Below are positions 28,201 through 39,451 of a stretch of DNA of 64,000 nt, in pieces. This DNA comes from Phytoseiulus persimilis (Eukaryota; Arthropoda; Arachnida; Mesostigmata; Phytoseiidae). The notes below the pieces were generated by a model. It ran no database searches and had not been told where the DNA came from. It was given only the letters and a program-made list of their open reading frames with translations. The DNA lies in the NCBI GenBank assembly GCA_037576195.1, contig CM075102.1:23990745-24054744 (forward strand). The letters are read 5' to 3'. Position numbers and translations under genes: made by a program. How positions within the stretch are numbered: the first letter of the stretch is position 1; every line of letters begins with the position of its first letter.

Positions 28201-31200
28201 GTGGGCGAGGGCCCGCTGGTCAGGCCGCGTGGGCAAGCGAGCAAGCGAAACGAAGGCCTAAATAAACTACATCGACAAAGAGCTCTCTGAGGGATTACAG
28301 CCAAGGATTTGCCCTCAACGGTAAGCCTATTTCATGACGTTCGATATATTCTCCCTCTTCGTTCTTTTCCCGGTACTAGCCGCTCGTTCGTAGCTCCGCC
28401 GAACTTCTGCGGCCGCCGTCTCGAGCATTGTTTCGAAGACGTAATTCTCTGGAGTTTGTTGGTTTGGATTCTCAGCGTCCTGCTCAGAAACCCGGACGAC
28501 GACTGGGCGCCGGCCTCGGGGAGACCCGGACGGAGCACGGCGTCAGTATCCCTCGCCCTCGGTTCCAGTTCGAAACTCATACTGTTTGGGGCTCAAAACG
28601 AGTGCGTAGCCCGTCATGTCAAAAGGTCGCACTGTCGCAGCACACTAATTGATCGACAAATAGCCTCGCGCGGAGCTGACGTCCAACCAGCATCGAAAGA
28701 GTCCAATCTTCCCTGAGGCAAACCTTGCGAGCGGAGGAGAAGTCTGTGGTCAACTCTCATGAAGTGGGGATTTGCGAGTTTGAAGAGGATATTGACGTCG
28801 CCAACGCGGAACGCCATCGAGCAGGAAAAGAAGAGTTCGACGGCGCCGCACAACCGCCAGAGCCTGGAGGCGACTGCGCCGGAAAATATCCGATTCGCCT
28901 GGTTGCGACGGACCTGGATGGAGAGTAGGCCGCCGAGAAGGCGAAACCTGAAGGAAAAGGAAACCGCTCGGGGAACGGGGTGGCTCGGGAAGCGAGCCCA
29001 TCGAGGACCGGACAACGCGTCAACTCCAAGTGGCAACTTTCAGGAGATGTTGTTCGCAACGAGAGGACGCGATCGGAGCGGCGCTGTCCCGAGCGCCTTT
29101 CCCCAAGCCGTGATTTTGGAATGATAGAGGGAAAAACTGGAGAGGGCCCGATAATGACCAAGGAAAGACGATGAGCGAGTCGAGAGAAAGACAACGAACT
29201 TTTCGGAAGAGCAGAAGCGGTGTCCGAACGAGAGGGCTGGAACATGATTCGAGGGAGAAGACGTCGGGGGTCGGTCGAGTGAAAAAGAAAACCGAGCGTT
29301 ACGCGACGGAGGGAGAGAGGGAAGGCTGGGAGTATGGACGCAGTTCCAACGCAGGAGAGTGAGGGTTGAACCACGCGGGGCGAAATGCTGGGGGATCAAG
29401 AGGGAGAGTGTAAACAAGCACTGCAGCGCGTGATTTGCTTCGCGGGGATGCCAGAAAGGCTCAACGTGCATTCGGAAACTCATGCGAGGAGGGAAGAACG
29501 CGAGGCATCCTCAGGAAGCGAGTCGCACGTCCTCGATCGAGCTTCCCGTATGCTTGTTGTCGTATTCTCGGACTTCCTGAGCCGCGGTTGGGCACGAAAG
29601 AACTCATACTCTCCAAACTAGGTGAAACGAGTACCTTGGGGCGGTTAACAGCGCAACAACTCGCGGAACAATGAGGGGATTGATGTTCATGATGTCATCC
29701 TCATCGCTTGTCGATGTCATTTGTTCAATATCTGAATGAGTTGGCCTTCAACAGGCCCACAAGCAACTCTCGAAGTCTGGGAGAACTTTTGGGAGACGTT
29801 GGGCAAGATCTCGGGCGAGAGCCCAGACTACGGAAGGGACCGCCAGACTCGAACCGCGTCTGCTACGGCAGAAAGAAGGCTCTTCACGACCCCTCTGGAA
29901 ACCTGTCCATGATTTAAGGTTGTTCATCGACCAAGAATAACGAGCGACGAGCGACGAACCGAAAGTTTCGGGCGGTCCAGAGAGCAATACAGACGTCTCT
30001 AATCTTTTCTCTCGGAAAATCTCTCTCTGTCATTCTGCTGCGACGTGGTCTTCTGCGGAACGCGGCACAACAATGGGAGCTGTGGAGGCAGAAAAGGCAG
30101 TCGCGGCAGCTGCATTAGTGCCTGAGTCGAAATGAATCCTTCATGCGAAGCAACAGAGAACTCGGAAGCTCACCGCTGAGCACGAGTTTTGTCTGTCAAA
30201 ATTCTCAGACGACTCCTGGCGTCCGTTTAACTGCGAGGTTTTTCCCTTTCCGCCGTCGAGCCGGCGTCTTCTGCCCGCGACGGAGCATGGCAAAGCGGGC
30301 CGTCGCGAGACGAAGCAAAGCAAGGCAAGAAACCAACTTATCGTTCCAGTGGCCATCTGGAGGGCACACTACATTAACCGCATTGGCGAACTTCCATTAC
30401 TCTCTCGAATAATAACACCGCGCGAGCGAGCGAGCGAGCGATCGCCATGCCGCACGGCTCGCAGTGAACGAACGCCAACGTCAGCTCTCGGGACGAATAG
30501 CCGGGGAAGTAGCGGTCGGACATGTCGGGGGTGGACGCGGGACAAAGCGAAGGGGCTCAGCAAAGGTTGCTCTCGATAAATTCTTATTATCGCAAGCGAC
30601 ACACAGTAATGAGATTTAGCATGGGGACGACCATGGGCGCGCGCGGGCGGCGGCATTACTTCCTCGTCAACCGGTGGCATCGGTGCCTCGTCGCCTTCTC
30701 AGAAACCTGTTTCCGTTTGGGGTTTTCTGGACTTCTTCGCCGCTCGAACAGGGAGCACCGCTGCGCGGACCCGGGAGTCCTCCCTTCGGTGACCTGGTCG
30801 GCTGACGTGACTCCGCTCGTGTAAACTGATTACGGGGTCGGTCTCCCTCGAAGCTGCAACAGATCTCTGACTAAGTATCGTGTGCCAACCTAACTTGTTC
30901 TGTTCCATTGAGTCTGAGGGGGAGGCAGCTCAAGTTGCCGAGACTCCCGCTTGCCGGCTACTGAGCGAACTGACCGGAGGGAGAGAAGTTGGCCTCACGA
31001 CTCGTGTATGATGTTCCAAGCGGGGTGGTGGGCAGTGGAGCGCTCGTTTTTGAAAGCTGTTCATCTTCATAAATCTCACAGTTGTTCGCCGCTGAGAAGG
31101 TGGCTGTCCGCTCCTCTGACGGTCGGCGGGTCAATCTTTCCTCCTCCCCTCCCGGGAGGAGGCTTTCGGGCGGAAGGGAGAAAGCCCGAGATATTTGGGC

Positions 31201-33423
31201 GTCGCGCGTTTTTTTCATCCGTTTTCACCGATCCATCCATCCGTCCGTCCGCCGGTTCATTCGGTCTCCCCTTCCTGCTGGCTGGTTCGAATTCCTCTAA
31301 GCCGAGATTGTGTTAAACGGTTTCTCTCCGTCGTCGGCCGCCGGTGTCCGGCCTCATCTCATGTCGAGTTTAGCTGACCGGTCTTATTTTGTTTCAGGTG
31401 AGTTTGTACTCGAGTCACGGCCGACCACTAGCAGAGAGACTCATTGAAGCGCCCGTCGGATCACCGTCATCACATCAGCGAAGGTGTCGTCATTAAACTG
31501 TGATCACATTTAATGAAGCTCCCATTCCTCTCCCCCATCGCCGACGGGCCCCTCGCGGCCTCAGTCCCCGATGAACTCCATCGACCCCTGATGGCGCTCG
31601 TCCACCGCCGCCGCCGACGGTTCTGACACAATCGAATACACCATAGTCACCGCCGCTGACCGTTCGGCAGTTCACTCGGGCCGAGAGGATTGAGCGTGAC
31701 CGATCTCAGATGAGCTCCTCGTTCCCTCGCGAACGTGACTTGTCTTGACTTCTGTCGGATGGGCACGGCCCCGCGTCGCCCCTCATTCGCTCCGTGTACG
31801 TCCCTAATGTGTTGACTCAACCCGTGCACGGTTCAAAAGTCAAGCTCAGTACGAGCCAAAGGGCGAATTCCTCATCCTGGCGCCCTTGCAGTGCGTGCCA
31901 CTGTACGCGATCATCATTGTCATCGTCCTCATCTTCCATCCCACATTCCACGACGTATTACAACACAACGAAACTCCGCTCGCTTGCGATGGGAGGACGA
32001 GGGCAAGGAAGCCGCCGGCCCTCTTAACCCTAATCATTGTCTTGCCGAGCTCGAGACCGCACAGCGAGGGATTTTTAGTGTGCATACCAACCGTTGTCAG
32101 TCTGGTTACCGTGCAGAGCACGTAGAAACTCCTGGAATGACCATATCTACGGCGGCGAATTCGCGCTCGGAGCAGCCGACCGACCAACCGACAGACAGAC
32201 AGTGAGGCAGGCAGACGCGCCGACAGACGATGAACGTCCGGGCGAAACGGCGAGCCATTCAACGCGCAGCCGCAGGAGATATAATGGAGCTGATTATCTG
32301 TGCCATTTGCGGGACAATTGCGGAGTTCGCTTCCGCGGATTCGTCTGGAAGCTCCGCAATATCGCCAGACGTGTTGCTCACAGTGGGATCCCCACTTCAT
32401 TTTCGCTCGAAACCTGACCGAGGATGTCTCTCCCATTGGGAGAAATGATTGAATCGGTCCGGAGAGTCCGTTCATCCTTCAAATCCTCCGGAATGCAATC
32501 GATTCGGAGGATAGCTCGGCTGAGCCAGTCTGAAGCGCGCAGTAATTGTGCAGAAATCTTTGAAAAAAGTATATTCGGAGACACTTCCGCCTCCTTTCCA
32601 ACAGGAGGAAAATGGCCGTCTATTTTCACGTATACCATCGATTACAATGATTAAATGGTATGCTATGCAATTATCCTAGTCCCCTGCAGGATGCCCGCTC
32701 TTCGAAGGCTGCTCGACCGATTGAAACAGATACGGCAAGTTTTGCACATATACGACCAGATGGATAGCTCGTCGCTGCAATAACTTGGACATGTCTCTGT
32801 TCTGGCGTGCTCTTCCCTTAACTCGGAGAACGTTGAGAGCCTATCATACCCACATCTTGATCACGTATGCGGAGAGCTTCGATTCCCGAATGAAATCGTG
32901 CTCGTGTTTCGAGGAAGGCTGACAATCAACCTGTCGTTCCTGCTCTCTCTCGTGATCGACCAGAGTTCCCCTGAGCGTTTCGAGCTTCGCGAGCACTACG
33001 CGAGTCGGGAGCCGGAAGAAGACCAACAAACTCCACCATTCGAACTGCAAACAAGACGGAAAGCTGATGAAGGACGAAATGAAAGAACAACGATGCGTGC
33101 CGGCTGTCCCTCAGGTCGGTTGGCCGCGTGGTCGTCCCGTGCGAGGAGAAAGATTCACAATTAGACAGTCTCCTGGGTGGAAACGAGAGGCGCGGAACCG
33201 AAAGCTTTCAGTGGAAAAGGCTTCAGCAAGAGAACTCCGGCCCGTTTCATTGGCTATTCGCCGATTCTCGGCCGGCAGTTTGGAAGTACGAGAAGCGGGT
33301 CGGTGTGCACGCGCATGCATGTGAACGAAGCACCCAGAGGGAGGAATAGAGATGGAGGGGCGAGAAGCCATTTTGAATACTCAGTAGAACGCACGACGAA
33401 CGCAGTAGCGGCGAACAAACCAC

Positions 33424-33436
33424 GGGGGGGGGGGGG
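33424..33436. repeat. G mononucleotide tract
   Basis: Thirteen consecutive G, 12 bp before the 24-bp minisatellite. Length may vary between reads. Confidence 0.9.
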
Positions 33437-33448
33437 AGAGACATATAA

Positions 33449-33592
33449 AGAGAGATACCAGGAGAGAGGGGAAGAGAGATACCAGGAGAGAGGGGAAGAG
33501 AGATACCAGGAGAGAGGGGAAGAGAGATACCAGGAGAGAGGGGAAGAGAGATACCAGGAGAGAGGGGAAGAGAAATACCGAGAGATGAGGGA
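33449..33592. repeat. 24-bp minisatellite, six units, purine-rich
   Basis: Five identical 24-bp units starting at 33449, 33473, 33497, 33521 and 33545, then one diverged unit at 33569. Each unit reads AGAGAGATACC followed by AGGAGAGAGGGGA. One + frame reads an octapeptide repeat (YQERGEER) within a 149-codon frame. I take the repeat as the cause of the frame, not as evidence of a protein. Confidence 0.95.
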
Positions 33593-34280
33593 GAAGGCCC
33601 CTGAGAGAGCAGCGTACAGAATTTAACACTTCATTTGCCCACCCTGCGCTCATCCCCCTCGCCTGACAGAGATCCCCGACGGTTGGTCTCCACTCCGACG
33701 ATGTCAAGCTGCAGTCTGCGCAAATGTCTCACCGATCCGCTCGATCTTCCTACCCGAGATCCTCCTGTTCAACGTCGTTTCTGGATGTGCGCTGGAAGAC
33801 GATCTTTCGAGGAACTCTTGCCTCGAAGCGGTTCCGAGGAGGGGAAACGACACGAATGTCGTCGTTCTGGGTGAAGTCTCCAGGAATACCTGGCCCTTCG
33901 ACCGGGGGTTCGTGTTTTCGGTGATTGTGAGCCCGGTCTCAAGCGGGCGACAAGCATCAACATATTCTGGCTAGGGTTCCGAATTCTCGGACGTTACGTC
34001 AGCTCCGGAAATCGAGCCCAGGGCGCGGCTCGGCGTCCATTACGGCGAGATGCCAACCACGTGCCCTCGGTCAGCGTGACATCTCGCTGGAATCTCTCGC
34101 GCATCTGGGGAGACTCGAACCGCGGCTCCTCTCGCGAGCGGGAGCCGACGACGGTTGACAGACTCTGCTCGCGAGCGAGCTATTCCAGCTGCTGACTGCG
34201 AGCCTGGTTCGCGCACTCATCCAGAGAGCCACCTGGGCCCGCGAGTGACTGACTGGTTGGCTGGCTGAACGAATAGCATG

Positions 34281-34296
34281 CGAGCGAGCGAGCGAG
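34281..34296. repeat. CGAG tetranucleotide array
   Basis: Four copies of CGAG. Similar arrays occur at 1131-1146, 18001-18018, 30421-30441, 39857-39876, 44105-44120 and 50751-50770, the last two and the first in the complementary orientation. Confidence 0.85.
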
Positions 34297-37200
34297 TTGT
34301 GGCTTGTGGATACGCGGTGCTATGCGCATATATTAAAGCAGACCTTCCAGACGGTGGCGACGTTTGAAACGCTGGTACCAGGAGTGCCGACTCGACGTCA
34401 TCGCTATCCTGTTCGGCAGCCGGCTCTAATAACGCCGGCACCTTCCTTCGAGGGCGGCGAGACAGACCGGCGCACCGGTCCAGCGGGGCGAAGGTAGCGC
34501 CGACAGTCAGAGAGGGGGCGAGGAGATTGCTGCCGAGAGACATCAAAACGCATAAAACCACCGACGAAAGAAACCGTAATAACGATGCAAATACAGTGTT
34601 CTCGATCTCGCGCTGCACTCAGTTTGGATTGGCAGGATATTTTGTTCGATCTACATTCACATTGACGAGGAGAGCCCACGGGTAGCGAGCGGGTGGGCGG
34701 GCGTAAAAGTAGTGCGTACATTTCCGAAGACCGCTCGACTCGCTGCCATCACTGACAATGCTTCGTCGGAGCTCGACGAGCGAGATATTGTTCGACTCTC
34801 CCACTTTTAATTCAGATTCAGGATGTATTCAGACTGCAAACGGCTACGCAAACATAGCTCACTGCGGCAGCCCTCGAGTGGAAGCGAGAGGAATAGCTGC
34901 GGCAGACCCCACCTGAAACGAGTTTCGGTTGTTACCCATTCCCTACCGCGCAGGATTGGGAACATCGATTGATTGATGCGTTCAGATGTTTTAACCTTGA
35001 GAGCGAGCCGTTCTCCTCCGAAGCGGATCCGAGCTCTCGATTGAGACGACGTCACTCCCATCGGGAATCACTTCGGACACTTTGTGTAGCGAGGGCGATT
35101 AGACCGCGTCCTCAGCAACCCACTCCGCGCGAATGAAGTTGCTCCAGCGAGTTGGGAATCACAGTTCTGAGGCGCGAAGCACTCACGAGAGAAGTCGTTC
35201 TTCCTCCCGGTCGATCTTCGACAAGTTTGATAATAATTCACAATGAGGAGGAATTAGCGGGCAGAGTAGTCCGAGAGAGGAACAGGCGTGTGGAGGGGGG
35301 CGGCGAGAATATCACAGAGTTTGGATAATTTGTTATTAATTTTAATGATATGACATTAGCCGCACTCGCGCCGGGTGGTGTGTACTGCTTTGTGAGTAGC
35401 TGCGAGGGACTGAGCGAGACCCATCCCTCGTCGATGCGTCCGTCCGTTCGTCTGCATAACGCGAGCTCCGTCGACTCACCCACCAGCGAGCTCGTGGCTC
35501 GCGTTTTGCGGAAGGACGGCATTTTTATGATATTGGAAGCGACTGTGGATTATGGCCCAGGCAAGCTACTCATCTGCTTTGCTGACTTGCTTCGTCGGTG
35601 GCTGACTGACTAACCGGGCCTGCGCGCCTTTCTTCGGGTCCTTGTTACTGTCTGTGCGCCCAACGACGCCCACCAGTGCGCTCGGTTAGGGTCGGGGCAC
35701 ATCCGCCCGGTTGGAAATCTGAGCAAGCGACTCACTCGGGCGAGCCCGAAATCCAACAAAACGGCTGCAACACCATCCGATTCCGGTCCTGACCGCGAAC
35801 TCCATCCACGCGGGACCTCCGGGAGCTCAGCGGCGGCTGCAGCGGAACAGTGAGGCGAATCCGTCCGGAAGAACTTCCATTTTTCAAGTTCGCATCGGTC
35901 GAAAAGACTCCTCCGCAGTAACTGCCACGACGAGCCCAGGACTCGGTCCGCCGTGGCTGTTTGGTCCAGGAGAGGATATCCGTCCGGATAGACTTAGAAG
36001 TTTTGGTCTCCGGGGACTTCTTCTCGAGTTGTATCGAACACAGCTGAGATTCCAGTGAGTAGGTAACACGAACCCTGGCTCGGGCGGGACCCGCCCCCGG
36101 GCGTTGTGATCGAAATGAATAAACACTTGCCGCTTCGATCCGGCGACATCCTCGGGGATCGCTTTTTGATGGCATCGATAGCTGTCGGATTGTTGTAACG
36201 ATGTTGATTCGGGAAATTCGTCTCTCAGTCGCTGGGGCTGAGCTGGAGCGCACGGTATGGCATTGCATCAATGTAGGGGTGGGCCACTTGGATGAATGCA
36301 ACCGCCTTCACTCTCGACTCCGTTCTTCTCAGAGTTCAACGCCGGAGACGCAGCGACCCATTTATCCGCCTGCTCTGTTTTAATTGACGCCTGGTGCTCG
36401 AGTGTCTTATCCGAACTCTTCTTTGACGCGATGGGGAATCCACTGTCGAATTTCTAATTCGCTCTCTCCTGAGGGAAATCAGGAGTTGGGTTCATTCCGG
36501 AGACGGAGGAGGACGGTTCCGCCGATGTCACTGGAAAGTACAAGGACGAGATCGGAAGCGGACCGCGGTCGATCGAAACAATCCCTCCGCGGTCCTTGTC
36601 AACAACCTGATGGGAGTGCGCGTGGCTACGGATTCCCCGGGAGTGGGGAATACAAAGAAAGGAACGAAGTGCGAACCAGCAAGACGACGACGAAGTGGCA
36701 CTCGCGCAGCTTGCTTGCTGTTAGCGCCGGCTCCGACAATTACGCTGTGGAATGCGACGGACTAATATGCCATCGATTACTTCGTCTGCTTTCTGGGACT
36801 CACCTAGCTTTTCTCATCTCGTCTCAGAAGATTTGTGTCGTTCGAGGATCACGGCACAGCCCCGAACTTCGACGAAAAATCGGAGCACAGGAACATTGGT
36901 TGCACGAGACCACAGCCGAGGGTGTTGGCGAACTGGAGTTTCGTGATATTTGCCGGGGAAAAACGTTTCGAGTAGCTCCGATGTACTCAGCCACCCAGGA
37001 CACAGCCCAACGAGTTATTTTGGCGAGGTCCTCCAATCGGAATTCTGCGGCAAAAGTTCTCCTTCCGCGATTGGTGCCGGGGCGAGACGCCTCTGCGGTG
37101 ACAGAAGCAAAGAAAGTCCGTCGGCATGCCGCGGGAGAAACTTGTGGAGGGCGAAGAGGATCGTTGAGTCATTTTCTCGCTGAGACGACTCCATACGACT

Positions 37201-39016
37201 TCGGAGCAATGAGAAATTCCCGCAAAGTTTCCACTGCAGACGCGACAGGCATGCCAATGCATTCAACAACGACGATAACAAGTGCGGCCGTCGTTACTGC
37301 TGGGTCGGGGTGGCTGAAATTCGACGGACAGACGCTGGGTTCTCTGGGACATTTCGTCAACTTTTGAAGAGACACACAGCGAGGGACCGGCTTCGGGACG
37401 GAGGGGCTCTTGCGAGGGAGCAAAACAGTTTTCACCCGACTCCTCCAGCGGGAAATGAGCCTTGATTAGTAGACACACTGTCATATCTTAAGCGGGCTCG
37501 TGCCGCTTCGGACTTGCGTGACACGCAACCGAGCAAAACACTCGTCTCGCGCCCGAGACCACCGTTGCGTCTCGCAGAAGCCGCCTCACATTCAGGGAGT
37601 GACGGAAACATGCGGTGCATGTTCGACACGTCTCTGGACACCACGAGTCCGATTCGGAACGAGCTCCCGCTTCGACTCCGCGATCCCGCAGGGGAAGAAC
37701 AACCACCCGGACCAGAAGACGGAGAAAACGAGCGATACGTTGCAGAGGGCCGCATCCTTTCATTCAGTTCGTGTTGTTCATGGACTCGGTCGGAGATCGC
37801 AAGATGTTGGAGTAGTAAGCTCCTTGACTGGCCAGTTTTCAAAAGACATCGGGGAGCGAGACGGCGGGAGGACGGGGTCGGGACGACTGCGGGCCACACG
37901 AGAGAACCGAGGAGAGTCCGAAGAACAATCCAAAAATGATTATCAACACAAAAGATATTAAGCTCTTAAAGGGTCCCGCTGCGAGCGCAAAGCAGGACAA
38001 AGCGCTCCGTTTCCCTTTCCCCCGTAACGTCCGTTCGACCGATGCTCGGTCCCAGACTCCGTCTCTAGGTTCGAGGACCCCTGACCGTTTTTTATTCTGC
38101 GGTTCCGCCGCTCAAAAGCTCTGCTTTCGCGGAAGACTCTTTGTCGTTTCGTGATGCTGGGCCCGGCGAGTGGTTCCGGCCTCAGCCGGGGAGCTTTCCT
38201 GGAAAAGGGAGAGGAGGCGCACCATGTTCTGCAGTCCGAAAATTCAAACGCCGTTGGATCACCGCATTCGATTCATTCGTCTTCGGGAAATGCAACGCTT
38301 CGCAGCTCCAACGAAGGTTTCATCGGAGTCCACCGGGAAGCTGTCACGAAATCCCAGAGAAATCCCGGTAAGGTGTCGGGAAGATCCACTCTGCCGGGGG
38401 CTTGCGGCCAGCACCGATCCTCCTGGTCTTGTGGGTTGCAGTTCATGGGCAGAGCTCGAAAGGTAGCGAGGGAGCATGCGGGCGGGCGGGCGGTCGAGCA
38501 ACTCCACCCTGACTTCGAAATGGGCGATTCCCTGCCAGTGGTCTATTGTTGATTCGGGACAAAAGGTGTTCGTTCATCTACGATGAATAACTGCCTTCCT
38601 GCTGGCTCGTGGGACGGCTTGCTTCATAACATCATTCTCACGCGGGCCCGAGCGCGGCCTCCCGACAAAGGCCTCTCTGGGCCTTGCCCGACCGCGAACC
38701 GGCCGCCTGACTGTCGTCCGATGGAGAGAAGCGCGTCGACTTCGGCGTTGTTCCAAGCGACCAAAGAACCTCGACCGAACCGCAACCTCGTGGGAACATT
38801 TTCCCAACTTTTGTGCTACGTCCCTCACTGTGGTCTTCCCTCTCGTCGCTTTTGCGCAGTCTCGTTCTGACGTACGACATTATGAGCGGATTTCAATGGA
38901 ATTCCTCCTGCTGGAACCCGCGCTGCGCCCGCCGCCTCTCTAACGTCCGTCGCGCGCGGAACTCGTGAGCGCTCCACGACGACGATCCCGGGCAGCTTCG
39001 GAGCCGTTTCTTTCAG

Positions 39017-39451
39017 TTCGCGTCTCCGAGACGCGTTCGTCAGGATCTTCGGGAAGCCTTCGCTTTGTTTGTTCGTACCATTCGCCCACCGAGTCTCGGG
39101 ATGCTGCGTAGTATGCTGGCTGGAGATGCTGCCGGATCCTCCCGTTTCTGCATGCACATTGAGAAGTTCATCGATCGGGAACTTGATGAGGCATGCGGTC
39201 GTCCACGTTCCGATGTGCCCGACCTGGAAACAAAGCTGGCTGGCTCACTCCTGAATTTGAGAGGAGTTGATAGTTTGTGCGCGGAGCCGCCGACTCGTGC
39301 TGTCGACGTCGTCAAGATGGAGCTGGCTTTCCTGCAGCCGTCCCGGTCGGACAGCATCATACATAAACAAGTGTGGGAGGAAGCAAGAAGAGGAGCTCTC
39401 CTTGATTGGTTGTCGACCGCAGGAGACACCAACGAGCCTCCGACGCGGTAG
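39017..39451 (+). other. Possible exon of an unrecognised gene, ending in TAG
   Basis: An acceptor-like CGTTTCTTTCAG ends at 39016. From there the + frame is open for 144 codons to TAG at 39449-39451; a possible donor (GTAGGC) starts at 39448 just before the stop. The translated peptide has balanced acidic, basic and hydrophobic residues, with helix-like runs such as MHIEKFIDRELDEAC and HKQVWEEARRGALLDWL. The antisense frame is Ser/Arg-rich, as expected of a shadow. No homologous family comes to mind, no upstream exon is established, and it could still be a chance frame in GC-rich DNA. Confidence 0.28.

Larger units (their letters stand above)
25235..39016. other. Non-coding stretch without a recognisable gene
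   Basis: No family-level coding signal. It holds a 24-bp minisatellite at 33449-33592 next to a G tract, short GAGC and CCGT arrays (30421-30441, 31231-31251, 34281-34296), an imperfect hairpin at 34118-34156, a TAATT-rich spot at 35326-35347 and a long but unrecognised open frame at 36384-37367. Confidence 0.55.

Noticed and set aside
28757..29374. 205-codon minus-strand frame
   Set aside because: Ser/Arg/Pro/Phe-rich with no domain, and three other frames are open over the same stretch. Looks like composition.
29844..29862. T-arm-like stem CAGAC/GTCTG around a GGTTCGA-type loop on the minus strand
   Set aside because: The loop has nine bases instead of seven and no D-arm or acceptor stem could be paired.
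33177..33626. 149-codon frame with YQERGEER repeats as a repeat protein
   Set aside because: The repeat is a DNA minisatellite of period 24. The flanks show no coding signal and the frame is open only because the unit has no stop.
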